From Hahellaceae bacterium (GTDB lineage: Bacteria > Pseudomonadota > Gammaproteobacteria > Pseudomonadales > Oleiphilaceae): DNA of 64,000 bases. This document shows, piece by piece, positions 49,236-58,131 of this stretch. A program made the translations under genes and the position numbers. The notes under the pieces were generated by a model, which was not told the origin of the DNA, ran no database searches, and was given only the letters and a program-made list of their open reading frames with translations. The first letter of the stretch is position 1. Each line of letters opens with the position of its first letter. Location of the stretch: positions 310,001-374,000 of the forward strand of contig JADJWY010000005.1 of the NCBI GenBank assembly GCA_016716085.1, written 5' to 3'.

Positions 49236-50102
49236 ATGAGCATTGAAACACCGTCATTTGCAGGATATGGGCTGGGTTTGCGTCCAGCCTACTATGCGGA
49301 GATTCTGGCACATGAACCGGACGTTGACTGGTTTGAAATCATCAGCGAAAACTACATGGTCGCGGGCGGCAAACCACTCTATTTCCTGGATCAGATTCGC
49401 GAACGCTATCCCATGGTCATGCACGGTGTTTCACTCTCAATAGGGGGCACCGCCCCCTTGAATCAGGATTACCTTCAGCGCCTGAAAGCCCTAAGAGACC
49501 GGGTTCAACCCCTCTGGCTGTCCGATCATTTATGCTGGACCGGGACCCACGCCCACAACTCACACGACCTTTTGCCCCTGCCCTATACTCAGGAGACGAT
49601 TCGCCATGTGGTTGGGCGTATCCGACAGGTTCAGGATTTTCTCGGACATCGGATCGCGATTGAAAATGTGTCCAGCTATGTCCAGTTCGAGACCTCGGAA
49701 ATGCCGGAATGGGCCTTTCTGCGTGAAATCGCGGAGGCCGCGGATTGTTGGCTACTGCTTGATATCAACAATGTGTATGTCAGTGCGTTCAATCATGCGT
49801 TCGATGCCGATACCTACCTTGCCAACGTTCCGATGGAAAGAGTAATTCAGATTCACCTGGCCGGTCACACCCACTACGGCGACTACATTATTGATACGCA
49901 CGATGCGCCGATCGCTTCGCCCGTCTGGGAACTGTACCGGCGGACGCTGGCGCGGACACGGGGGCCCATATCCACACTGATCGAGCGTGATGATCACTAC
50001 CCACCGTTCGAGGAATGGGTGGGCGAATTGTCTGACTTGCGCCAGCTCGGACGATCCATACACGCCAAGCCGCTTGCCCGGTCGGAAGGGAGTTTTGCAT
50101 GA
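49236..50102 (+). CDS. bufB: DUF692 / MNIO-family peptide-modifying enzyme (BufB)
   Basis: Multinuclear non-heme iron oxidative enzyme with a TIM-barrel-like fold, 288 aa. Metal ligands sit in VMHGVSLSIGG, LSDHLCWTGTHAHNSHDLLPLPYT, IENVSSY, LLLDINNVYVSAFNHAFD, IHLAGH, IDTHDAP and TLIERDDHYPP, all intact. In bufferin clusters the enzyme converts precursor cysteines to heterocycles such as 5-thiooxazole. It lies 20 bp after bufA and overlaps bufC by 4 bp. Assignment to the bufferin type rests on the adjoining precursor. Confidence 0.9.
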   Translation: MSIETPSFAGYGLGLRPAYYAEILAHEPDVDWFEIISENYMVAGGKPLYFLDQIRERYPMVMHGVSLSIGGTAPLNQDYLQRLKALRDRVQPLWLSDHLCWTGTHAHNSHDLLPLPYTQETIRHVVGRIRQVQDFLGHRIAIENVSSYVQFETSEMPEWAFLREIAEAADCWLLLDINNVYVSAFNHAFDADTYLANVPMERVIQIHLAGHTHYGDYIIDTHDAPIASPVWELYRRTLARTRGPISTLIERDDHYPPFEEWVGELSDLRQLGRSIHAKPLARSEGSFA

Positions 50103-50854
50103 GCAGCCTGCCTGATCTGCAACGTCAGTTTCTTCATACGATTAGCCAGGAACGGCCCAGTCCGACGGAAAAACCGCTGACGGCGATTTATCGGAATGCC
50201 TATTTCACACGTTTGGAAGGGGTGTTGGAGGAGGACTACCCAGCGCTAAGACACCGTTTGGGTGATGAGGCCTTTGCTCAACTGAGCCGACATTATTGCC
50301 TTGAGCATCCCCCATCCCACTTTTCCCTGCGACAGTTTGGTGAGCAGCTGCCGATTTTCCTGGCCCGAACGCCTCCCTACGACCAGCAACCTTTGCTAGC
50401 GGAGCTGGCAGAGTGGGAGCGACAGCTCAGATTTCTGTTCGATTGCACAGATGCCCCGCCGCTCAGCGCCACCTGTCTGCAGGCTGTTGCCCCGGAAGAC
50501 TGGAGCAACCTGATCTTCACGATGGTTCCAGCCTGCCGTCTGATGTGCCTGCATGCTTCGACCGTCGACGACTGGAAAGCCTTCAAAGAGCATCGCGAAA
50601 GGCGTCCAGCCGAAAATAATGCGATCACTCATTGGTTACTCTGGCGCAGGGACTGGATCACCCATTTTCGCTCGCTGGGTGAGGATGAATATGCCGCCCT
50701 GGAAGAATTGATGCGGGGACACACATTTGCCGCTATTTGTGAGGCGCTATGGTCGAACCATGAAGAACAGGCGCCGCCAATGGCGGCGCGCTTTTTACAG
50801 ACCTGGTTTAATGAGGGCCTGATTCAGCAGGTTCAGCTGGCTGAGTCACGATAA
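50099..50854 (+). CDS. bufC: DUF2063 partner protein (BufC)
   Basis: Protein of 251 aa with the DUF2063 N-terminus (LPDLQRQFLHTISQE and AIYRNAYFTRLEGVLEEDYPALRHRLGDEAF). In MNIO clusters this protein acts as the recognition partner that brings the precursor to the enzyme. It is coupled to bufB by an ATGA overlap. Its 3' end overlaps the convergent fabB by 22 bp. The DoxX-type membrane gene often fourth in such operons (bufD) is absent here, so the operon has three genes. Confidence 0.85.
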   Translation: MSSLPDLQRQFLHTISQERPSPTEKPLTAIYRNAYFTRLEGVLEEDYPALRHRLGDEAFAQLSRHYCLEHPPSHFSLRQFGEQLPIFLARTPPYDQQPLLAELAEWERQLRFLFDCTDAPPLSATCLQAVAPEDWSNLIFTMVPACRLMCLHASTVDDWKAFKEHRERRPAENNAITHWLLWRRDWITHFRSLGEDEYAALEELMRGHTFAAICEALWSNHEEQAPPMAARFLQTWFNEGLIQQVQLAESR

Positions 50855-52059
50855 CGAGTGAACACTAAGGTCGCGTTAGTGCCTCCGAAACCAAAGCTGT
50901 TACTCATGACCGTATTGAGCGTCACATCGGCTTTGGGCGCAGTAACAATTGGCAGACCTGCAGCACCCGGATCAAGCTGCTCAATATGCGCAGAGGGTGC
51001 GACAAAGCCGCCGTTCATCATCAGAATACTGAAGATGGCCTCATGCGCTCCGGTGGCTCCGAGCGAATGCCCGGACAGCGACTTGGTTGAGCTGATCAAA
51101 GGCAGCTGTTCACCAAAGACGTCCTTCACCGCATTCAACTCCACAATATCCCCTGCGGGTGTGCTGGTGCCATGGGTGTTGAGGTAATCAACAGGCGTCT
51201 TCACGGTAGCCAGCGCCTGACGCATACACCGCGCCGCACCCTCACCAGAGGGGGCGACCATATCAACACCGTCTGACGTCGCGCCGTAGCCGACCAGCTC
51301 AGCATAGATTGTCGCACCGCGCTTGAGCGCATGTTCCAGCTCTTCGACCACGACAACGGCGCCCCCGCCAGCAATCACGAAACCGTCACGGGTCGCACAG
51401 TAAGGGCGCGATGCCGCTGAGGGATTATCGTTGTAGGCCGTCGACAAGGCACCCATGGCGTCGAACAGCATAGACAGCGTCCAGTGCTCTTCTTCCCCGC
51501 CACCAGCAAAGATGACATCCTGCTTGCCCATCTGGATCAGCTCCCAGGCATGACCGATGCAGTGCGCGGAAGTGGCACACGCCGAGGTAATGGAGTAGTT
51601 AATGCCGCGAATTTTGAAATGGGTCGCCAGACAGGCATTGACGGAACTGTTCATCGTTCGGGTAACGCGATAGGGGCCAACCTTGCGAACACCGCGACTT
51701 TTAGCAATTTCGACGGCCTCTGCCACGTTACTGGTTGACGCCCCGCCGGAGCCCATTACGATGCCGGTCCGCTCACTGCTGAGCAGGGTCTGGTCAATCC
51801 GGGCGTCCTCAATGGCCTGCTGCATGGCGATGTGGGCGTAAGCCGCCCCGTCGCCCATGAAACGAAGAGCTTTGCGATCTATCAGTTCCTCGAGATTCAG
51901 GTCGATCGAGCCACTGACCTGACTCTTCATCCCGGCTTCGCGGTAGCTTTCATTGAAACGGATACCTGACTTGCCCGCACGCAGGGAGGCTTCCACTTCC
52001 GCCACGGTATTCCCCAGACAGGACACCACACCCATTCCTGTTATGACTGCACGCTTCAT
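50833..52059 (-). CDS. fabB: 3-oxoacyl-ACP synthase I FabB
   Basis: Beta-ketoacyl-ACP synthase of 408 aa used in unsaturated fatty acid elongation. The Cys-His-His triad is complete: ITSACATSAHCIGHA near residue 163, LNTHGTSTPAGD near 298, and KSLSGHSLGATGAHEAIF near 330. MKRAVITGMGVVSCLGN and SNSFGFGGTNATLVF mark the ends. FabB rather than FabF is favoured by length and N-terminus. fabA, its usual partner in Pseudomonas and many relatives, is not adjacent; only 115 gene-free bases lie upstream. Confidence 0.92.
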   Translation of the reverse strand: MKRAVITGMGVVSCLGNTVAEVEASLRAGKSGIRFNESYREAGMKSQVSGSIDLNLEELIDRKALRFMGDGAAYAHIAMQQAIEDARIDQTLLSSERTGIVMGSGGASTSNVAEAVEIAKSRGVRKVGPYRVTRTMNSSVNACLATHFKIRGINYSITSACATSAHCIGHAWELIQMGKQDVIFAGGGEEEHWTLSMLFDAMGALSTAYNDNPSAASRPYCATRDGFVIAGGGAVVVVEELEHALKRGATIYAELVGYGATSDGVDMVAPSGEGAARCMRQALATVKTPVDYLNTHGTSTPAGDIVELNAVKDVFGEQLPLISSTKSLSGHSLGATGAHEAIFSILMMNGGFVAPSAHIEQLDPGAAGLPIVTAPKADVTLNTVMSNSFGFGGTNATLVFTRYRDSAS

Positions 52060-52174
52060 TCCGAACCTCGTTGCATGACTTGGCAGATGCCAAAACTATC
52101 CCTTATTTATTACCATTTTATGACGCCTTTGCAAGCCAATGGTAGTCCGTAGAATCGCGTCACGGTATAAGGCG

Positions 52175-53032
52175 CTATTGCAGATGTGCTTTGATATATT
52201 CTGGAACTGCCAGGGCTGCACGGTGAATCGCTTCGTTATAGTAATGCGTGACAAACTGGCGCTCTGCGGCGTCTTCTTCACGAAACACCTGAACCCGTCG
52301 CTGTTTACCTGCCAGTAGTGCACCCGCCCACCCGGAAGGCGCAAAGGGTTCAGGGAATATCAGAGGGTGAACCTGGTCGAAGCCGACCTCACGTAATAGT
52401 TTGACGCGCTGCCGCAATCCCGCTGATTCCGGTAACAGAGGGGACCCAAGATACTGAACCAACACACCGCCCTCTGCGAGAACCAGATGCGCATTGCGGC
52501 AGAAATCTTCCATCGCTTTGGCCTGGAAAACGGCACGACGGTGACGGCGATCATCAATAATGAGGTCAAACGCCGCTGGTACGGCATCTGCAATCCAGGC
52601 TTCAGCGGTACCGTAAAAGAAATTGGCATGCGGGTGATTGTTCGCTTCTTTCAGGCGTGGGAAATACTGCTCAGCCAGCCGCGTAACCCGCTCATCCTGC
52701 TCGACAAACCACGCTTCGCCCACCGCCTCGTGCTTCAGCACTTCAGCCAACAGACTGCAGTCACCAAAGCCCAGAATCGCGACACGTTTCGGTGTGCGAT
52801 GTGTGAAAAGCGCGGGATGAACCATCATTTCCCGGTGAAAAAAACCCTGGTTCTCGCACAGCACGATCCGCTTATCGACGACCAACACTTTTCCGAAGCT
52901 ATCCGATTGAAATATTTTAACTTTCTGAAAAGGTGTCCGCTCTTCATGAAGGGCCTCAGTGACGCGCAGAGAGACGCCAATGCCCCGATTGGGCCAATTT
53001 TCCCGGTACCAGACCGCATTCTGTGCACTCAT
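52175..53032 (-). CDS. Spermidine-synthase-like aminopropyltransferase with altered motifs
   Basis: Protein of 285 aa with the SpeE fold: an N-terminal strand region (KVKIFQSDSFGKVLVVDKRIVLCENQGFFHREMMVHPAL) and a Rossmann domain. Key motifs differ from active SpeE: the GGGDGG loop reads LGFGDCSL, the Asp/Glu pair reads VEQDERV, and the catalytic D-x-x-DP stretch reads LIIDDRRHRR. It is divergent from speA, which makes agmatine for putrescine synthesis, so a polyamine role is likely. With these changes it may use another substrate or be regulatory. Start ATG 53032 matches the family N-terminus. Confidence 0.7.
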   Translation of the reverse strand: MSAQNAVWYRENWPNRGIGVSLRVTEALHEERTPFQKVKIFQSDSFGKVLVVDKRIVLCENQGFFHREMMVHPALFTHRTPKRVAILGFGDCSLLAEVLKHEAVGEAWFVEQDERVTRLAEQYFPRLKEANNHPHANFFYGTAEAWIADAVPAAFDLIIDDRRHRRAVFQAKAMEDFCRNAHLVLAEGGVLVQYLGSPLLPESAGLRQRVKLLREVGFDQVHPLIFPEPFAPSGWAGALLAGKQRRVQVFREEDAAERQFVTHYYNEAIHRAALAVPEYIKAHLQ

Positions 53033-53171
53033 GACACACTCCGCACTGCGAATTTTGATCAACTCGTGTTATTTTAGTGCCCCTGAAATTTTAGCCAACC
53101 TAATTTCACGATTCTGGACACGCTTTACTACTCTACTACTCTGCCCATCGGGATACTGGAGACCAACGACT

Positions 53172-55082
53172 ATGGAAAAATGGACTCGGGAATCGGCCAT
53201 TGCCACTTACAACATTTCCCAATGGGGAGATGGTTACATTGATGTGAGTGAAGACGGAGACGTCCTGATTCTGCCCGATGGCAAATACAGCAAGAAAGGT
53301 ATCAGCCTGGCCGGACTGGCGCAACAGTTCCAGGAATATGGTCTGGCGCTACCGGTTCTGGTGCGTTTCCGCAATATTTTACATAACCGGATCAATGCCT
53401 TGTGTCAGGCATTTAACGAGGCCGGCACTGATTTAGGGTATACCGGGCGCTTTACCGCGGTTTACCCCATCAAGGTTAACCAGCAAAAACGTGTGGTCGA
53501 GGAAATCATTTCTGCCCAGCCCGCGGCCAGCAATGGTCAGGTTGGATTGGAAGCGGGCAGCAAGCCGGAACTGATCGCCGTGCTGGCGATGAACCCGAAA
53601 GGCTGCAAAATCGTATGTAATGGTTACAAGGACCGGGAGTTTATCCGTCTGGCCCTGATCGGCCAGCTCATGGGGCACACGGTTTACATCGTCGTCGAAA
53701 AGCTGACTGAACTTGACCTGATCATTGAAGAAGCCCAGAAAATGGGGGTCAAACCGACCATTGGTATCCGTGCACGCTTATGTTCGATCGGCAAAGGTAA
53801 CTGGCAGAATACCGGTGGCGACAAGTCCAAGTTTGGCTTGTCCAGCAGCCAGATCCTGACCGTGATCAACCGCTTACGTTCACTGGATAGTCTCGACTGC
53901 CTGCAGCTTCTGCACTTCCACCTGGGCTCCCAGATAGCCAATATCCGGGACATCCAAAGTGGCTTGCGTGAGTGTGCACGTTTCTTTGTGGAATTGAGCA
54001 CCCTGGGCGCAACCATTAAGGTCGTGGACGTTGGGGGCGGCCTTGGCGTTGACTATGAGGGCACCCGCTCGCGCAGCGCCTGTTCGGTCAACTACAGCAT
54101 GCGCGAATATGCCTATCATGTTCTGCGTACCTTTAAAGAGGCCTGTGAACTGGTGGATTTACCCCACCCCAATGTGATTACGGAATCCGGTCGCGCCATG
54201 ACGGCGCACCATGCGGTGCTGATATCCGACATTATCGACCGGGAGTGTGCGACCGTGTCGCCTGAATTGCCACCGCCTGACTCAGAGGCGCCGACGGTGC
54301 TGCGGGATCTGTGGGCCGACTATGCCGCCCTGACCGATCAGAAATCGCAGCGTTCGTTGATGGAGATTTATCAGGATGCGTCCTATGCCCTGCAGGAATC
54401 GCAGAGCATGTTTATTCACGGCGTCCTGAGCCTGACTGAGCGCGCCACGGCCGATCAGATCTATCAGGCCGTATGCCAGATTATCCGTAGCCGCCTGGAC
54501 CTGCGCCTGCGTCCGCACCGCGAAGTACACGACGAGCTCAACGAGAAACTGGCAGACAAAGTATTCGTCAACTTCTCCCTGTTCCAATCGCTACCGGACA
54601 TTTGGGGGATCGACCAGATTTTCCCGATTCTGCCACTGACCGGGCTGGATAAACCGCCGACACGCCGGGGCATCATTCAGGATATTACCTGCGACTCGGA
54701 TGGACGGGTCGATATGTACGTTGACAGTTCGGGGGTTGAGGCAACGCTGCCCATGCCCGAATTCGAGCCGGGCAAGCCACAGCTGCTGGGTTTCTTCCTG
54801 ACAGGTGCATACCAGGAGATCCTGGGGGATCTGCATAATCTGTTTGGCGACACCGATGCCATTGACGTCTTCCTGAATGAACACGGCGACCCGATTCTGG
54901 AGCATCCACAAACAGGCGACACCGTGGACAAGGTGCTCCGCTACGTCAACTACGAGCCCGAACTGCTGTTGCGCTCCTTCCGCTCTAAGATGGCCAGTGC
55001 GAATGTCCCTGACACGCAGAGGAAGGGTTACCTGGATGAATTGGCGGCCGGTCTGACCGGTTACACCTACCTGGAAGAGTGA
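53172..55082 (+). CDS. speA: Biosynthetic arginine decarboxylase SpeA
   Basis: PLP-dependent fold III enzyme converting arginine to agmatine, 636 aa, normal length. The PLP lysine is in FTAVYPIKVNQQ near residue 102. LHFHLGSQIANIRDIQ, VDVGGGLGVDYEGT and NVITESGRAMTAHHAVLI are intact, and the C-terminal GAYQEILGDLHNLFGDTDA contains the dimer-site Asp. Start ATG 53172 (MEKWTRESAIATYNISQWG) has a GGAG site; upstream frame extension is non-coding. It is divergent from the spermidine-synthase-like gene with 139 bp between. Confidence 0.95.
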   Translation: MEKWTRESAIATYNISQWGDGYIDVSEDGDVLILPDGKYSKKGISLAGLAQQFQEYGLALPVLVRFRNILHNRINALCQAFNEAGTDLGYTGRFTAVYPIKVNQQKRVVEEIISAQPAASNGQVGLEAGSKPELIAVLAMNPKGCKIVCNGYKDREFIRLALIGQLMGHTVYIVVEKLTELDLIIEEAQKMGVKPTIGIRARLCSIGKGNWQNTGGDKSKFGLSSSQILTVINRLRSLDSLDCLQLLHFHLGSQIANIRDIQSGLRECARFFVELSTLGATIKVVDVGGGLGVDYEGTRSRSACSVNYSMREYAYHVLRTFKEACELVDLPHPNVITESGRAMTAHHAVLISDIIDRECATVSPELPPPDSEAPTVLRDLWADYAALTDQKSQRSLMEIYQDASYALQESQSMFIHGVLSLTERATADQIYQAVCQIIRSRLDLRLRPHREVHDELNEKLADKVFVNFSLFQSLPDIWGIDQIFPILPLTGLDKPPTRRGIIQDITCDSDGRVDMYVDSSGVEATLPMPEFEPGKPQLLGFFLTGAYQEILGDLHNLFGDTDAIDVFLNEHGDPILEHPQTGDTVDKVLRYVNYEPELLLRSFRSKMASANVPDTQRKGYLDELAAGLTGYTYLEE

Positions 55083-55090
55083 GGCCGGGT

Positions 55091-55114
55091 GGCCGATGCG
55101 CGTTGACATCGGCC
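55091..55114. terminator. Hairpin after speA
   Basis: GGCCGATG-CGCGTTGA-CATCGGCC: a perfect 8-bp stem 8 bp after the speA stop. No T-run follows, so it may be a processing barrier rather than a true terminator, and hupE could be read through. Confidence 0.4.
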
Positions 55115-55165
55115 GCAAATGGATCAACCATGGGCAGAGCCCATCTACCATCCCCTGGAGGATCC

Positions 55166-55747
55166 ATGACCCGCCCCACTCTGATGATTTCGCTGGCCTT
55201 ACTGACGGCCAGCAGTTCCGTTTCTGCCCACACCGGACATGCCGACTCGGCAAGTTTCATGGCGGGCGTTCTTCACCCCCTGCAGGGCATCGACCATCTG
55301 CTGGCCCTGATCGCGGTCGGTCTGCTTAGCACGCGGCTGAGCCGTAATGCATCGTTAGGGCTGCCCCTGTCCTTTCTCCTCGCCATGTGCCTTGGCCTCG
55401 GACTGGGGATTAATGCACTGCCGATGGCGGGCATGGAGCAGGCAATCGCCCTCTCGCTGGTAACGGGTGGTCTGCTGCTTCTCATCACCCGCACCCTGCC
55501 GACTGCGTTCCAATTGGCCCTGACAGGGGGCTTCGCGCTGTTTCACGGCTTCGCGCACGGCGTGGAAATGCCTGCAGGCGCGGTGTTGGGCTACGCGATG
55601 GGGATAGTGATGGCCAGTTCGATTGTGATGATGCTCAGCCGAATGGCGATTTTACAGATGACGGGCCAGCGCGCCAACGTGCTTACTCAAGTCAGTGGCA
55701 GTGCCATTGCACTGACAGGCATGGCCTTCCTGGCTATCGCCGCTTAG
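55166..55747 (+). CDS. hupE: HupE/UreJ family metal permease
   Basis: Membrane protein of 193 aa with a signal peptide (LTASSSVSA) and about six helices. The signature HPLQGIDHLLALIAVGL and GFALFHGFAHGVEMP carry the histidines that bind nickel or another metal in HupE/UreJ proteins. Start ATG 55166 has GGAGGA ahead. Neither hydrogenase nor urease genes are in the window, so the substrate metal is uncertain. It overlaps the convergent histidine kinase gene by 4 bp. Confidence 0.87.
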   Translation: MTRPTLMISLALLTASSSVSAHTGHADSASFMAGVLHPLQGIDHLLALIAVGLLSTRLSRNASLGLPLSFLLAMCLGLGLGINALPMAGMEQAIALSLVTGGLLLLITRTLPTAFQLALTGGFALFHGFAHGVEMPAGAVLGYAMGIVMASSIVMMLSRMAILQMTGQRANVLTQVSGSAIALTGMAFLAIAA

Positions 55748-57168
55748 GCAGAATCCAGATTCCGGATCGAGCCGGGAAGGTTCACGGTCACTGCCAGCCC
55801 GCCAAGCGGGCTGTCTCCCAACTCGACATCGCCCCCGTAGGCTCGGACCAGATCATAGACCACAGAGAGCCCAATACCTTGTCCGGGTGCCTGCTGATCC
55901 AATCGTCGCCCCCGTCCCAGCACCCACTGACGGGAAGCGTCGGGAATGCCTGGACCGTTGTCCTCCACCGAAATTGAGACATAACCTGCTTTGGGCACTG
56001 CACTTTCGTTAACACGGACCCTGACCTGACCACGCCCATATTTACAGGCGTTGTCCAGCAAGTTGCCAAAGATTTCCATACTGTCGGTCTGTTCGACATT
56101 CACCTGCAGCCCCATCGGCACATCCATTTGCAGGTCGCTCGGATGAGACGCATGTACTTTTGACAAGGTATAGACTAATCGACCCAGCAACGGGTTCAAG
56201 GGCTCTGGCGAATGCCAGACGCCAGCTCCACTGACGGCGCGCTTGAGGTGATAGGCCACCAGATCATCCATGATGCCAATCTGACGCATCCACTCTTGCT
56301 GCTCTGGATCCTGGATGCGCTCCAGATCGCCTTTTAAGAGGGCCAGCGGGGTTTTAAGACTGTGCGCCAGGTCGCCCAGTCGTTGTCGGTATTGCTCCCG
56401 GCGATTGCGTTCGATATCCAACAAGGTATTGATGGCATCTGCCAATTGCTGGATTTCCACCGGATAATTGTCGGAAAAGCGGGCCTGATCCCCTATCTCC
56501 ATCAATCGCAGTTCACTGACCACGCCAGAGAGGGGGCGGAGTGTCCAACGGATCGTTGCCCACAGCGCCAGGCTAAGCAAAACCCCCATTGCCAGCATTC
56601 CGATACCGAGCACGGTCAGAAATTCACGCCGGGGTGCCTCTAACAGGCGATTGTCCTGCCAGATTTCCAGCATCACAGGTATTAGCTGACGCTTAGGCTT
56701 TTTGCCCTTGACCGAGGCTGCAAAGACTTCGTAAGAGACCCGCGCTCGCAATAGGTTATAGCTGGGGCCATGGTACGCCTTTGGCCATTTCAGCGTGCTG
56801 GCAGGAAAGTATTCGTGGATTTCATTTTTCGGGACGGGCGGCAAAACGGTAGGATCCGGCAGCGGCAAAGGCCGGCCGAAGGGGGCACTCCAAAGCACCT
56901 CGCCCTCCGGCGAGCGGGCAATCGCCAACCAATCGCCCAGCGGGTCGTTAAATTCCGGTTCAGGCAGCGCCGATGGAAAAATCAGTTCGCCGTTGACCGG
57001 CTCCACGACGGTCATCAGGGCATATACGGAGGCCTTTAAACGCTTCTGATTGGCTGCCTGCTGAGCGGCTTCGAAGGCCAGCATGACAACCACCCCGGTC
57101 ACTGCCAGACACATCGGCAATAAAATCAGCAAGAGTCGCAGGCGCTGCCGGAGAGAATGGCGCTTCAT
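55744..57168 (-). CDS. PhoQ-type sensor histidine kinase
   Basis: Two-membrane-helix sensor kinase of 474 aa. A first helix (LLLILLPMCLAVTGVVVMLAF) and second helix (VLGIGMLAMGVLLSLALWATI) frame a periplasmic domain of about 155 residues. HAMP follows, then HisKA LGDLAHSLKTPLALLKGD (phospho-His) and HATPase with NLLDNACKYG, DNGPGIPD and GQGIGLSVVYDL. Layout and neighbours suggest a PhoQ/QseC-like system; the ligand is unknown. It overlaps the response regulator by 4 bp downstream of it. Confidence 0.9.
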   Translation of the reverse strand: MKRHSLRQRLRLLLILLPMCLAVTGVVVMLAFEAAQQAANQKRLKASVYALMTVVEPVNGELIFPSALPEPEFNDPLGDWLAIARSPEGEVLWSAPFGRPLPLPDPTVLPPVPKNEIHEYFPASTLKWPKAYHGPSYNLLRARVSYEVFAASVKGKKPKRQLIPVMLEIWQDNRLLEAPRREFLTVLGIGMLAMGVLLSLALWATIRWTLRPLSGVVSELRLMEIGDQARFSDNYPVEIQQLADAINTLLDIERNRREQYRQRLGDLAHSLKTPLALLKGDLERIQDPEQQEWMRQIGIMDDLVAYHLKRAVSGAGVWHSPEPLNPLLGRLVYTLSKVHASHPSDLQMDVPMGLQVNVEQTDSMEIFGNLLDNACKYGRGQVRVRVNESAVPKAGYVSISVEDNGPGIPDASRQWVLGRGRRLDQQAPGQGIGLSVVYDLVRAYGGDVELGDSPLGGLAVTVNLPGSIRNLDSA

Positions 57169-57848
57169 GCCGGTTTCACAGCCAGATTGAAGCGATAGCC
57201 CAGTCCTCGCTGTGTAACGATCGGCTGCAGCGCCCCGTCCGGGTCAATTTTCTTGCGCAAACGCCCCATGAAAACTTCGATGACGTTGCTGTCCCGATCA
57301 AAATCCTGCGCATAAAGATGCTCAGTCAGCTCCGCTTTAGACACGGTCTGACCGGCACGGCGCATCAGATATTCCAGGGTGTTATATTCGAAGGCCGTCA
57401 GTTCGATCAGCTGTGCCCGAACCTGAAGACTCCGCGCCGAAGTATCCAGGCGCATAGGCCCCGCCTCCAACACCGACGACGGTAAACCGCTGCTACGGCG
57501 AATCAGCGCATGCACCCGCGCCTGAAGTTCTGCCAGATGAAAGGGTTTAACCAGATAGTCATCCGCACCGGATTCCAGGCCATTGACGCGCTCCTGCCAA
57601 TGACCGCGGGCCGTCAGGATCAATACCGGCATTGTGACACCCCGGCTACGCCACTGGCGAATCACCTCCAGACCATCCATTTGAGGCAGACCCAGATCCA
57701 CGATGGCCAGGTCATAAGGCGCTTCTTGCCCCAGGTGTAGCCCCTCCACCCCATCCGCCGCTGTGTCGACGGCGTAACCTTTACCCTGAAGGGCTTCAGT
57801 GAGTTGCTGACGCAGTTTGGATTCATCTTCGATGAGCAGAATACGCAT
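57165..57848 (-). CDS. OmpR/PhoP-family response regulator
   Basis: DNA-binding response regulator of 227 aa. MRILLIEDESKLRQQLTEAL carries the acidic pocket, LAIVDLGLPQMDGLEV the phospho-Asp near residue 51, and LILTARGHW plus DDYLVKPFHLAEL the Thr and Lys. The C-terminal winged helix contains YNTLEYLMRRAGQTVSKAEL and RLRKKIDPDGALQPIVTQRGLGYRF. Start ATG 57848 is at the family N-terminus. It lies between the PepSY gene and its kinase, all on the minus strand, and PepSY proteins are common companions of such systems. Confidence 0.93.
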   Translation of the reverse strand: MRILLIEDESKLRQQLTEALQGKGYAVDTAADGVEGLHLGQEAPYDLAIVDLGLPQMDGLEVIRQWRSRGVTMPVLILTARGHWQERVNGLESGADDYLVKPFHLAELQARVHALIRRSSGLPSSVLEAGPMRLDTSARSLQVRAQLIELTAFEYNTLEYLMRRAGQTVSKAELTEHLYAQDFDRDSNVIEVFMGRLRKKIDPDGALQPIVTQRGLGYRFNLAVKPA

Positions 57849-57874
57849 GACTGCACCTTCCTTTTGCACGCCGC

Positions 57875-58102
57875 TTAATCACCTGACACCCGAACCGTCC
57901 GGATAACGCCGTTGGGTAACAGAACTTTGACTTCATAGCCGTTTCCCACGGGTACCACTTTTAAAACCCGGCCGCCTGTCTGCTGCTCAACCTGACGCAC
58001 TGCTTCAGCGGCAGATTTGCCAGGCTGCGCCTGAACCGTCCCTCCACCCATCAGCAATCCCACCAGTGCGAGGCTCGCTAAAACAGTACGGAGTGGTTTC
58101 AT
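57875..58102 (-). CDS. PepSY-domain periplasmic protein
   Basis: Small exported protein of 75 aa. A signal peptide (TVLASLALVGLLMGGGTVQA) precedes one PepSY-like unit: KSAAEAVRQVEQQTGGRVLKVVPVGNGYEVKVLLPNG. PepSY proteins often modulate periplasmic sensing or protease activity. It lies 26 bp upstream of the response regulator gene on the same strand, so it is probably part of the same operon and may act on the kinase. Confidence 0.85.
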   Translation of the reverse strand: MKPLRTVLASLALVGLLMGGGTVQAQPGKSAAEAVRQVEQQTGGRVLKVVPVGNGYEVKVLLPNGVIRTVRVSGD

Positions 58103-58131
58103 GTGGGTACCCCATCAGTGGTCAATCCCGG

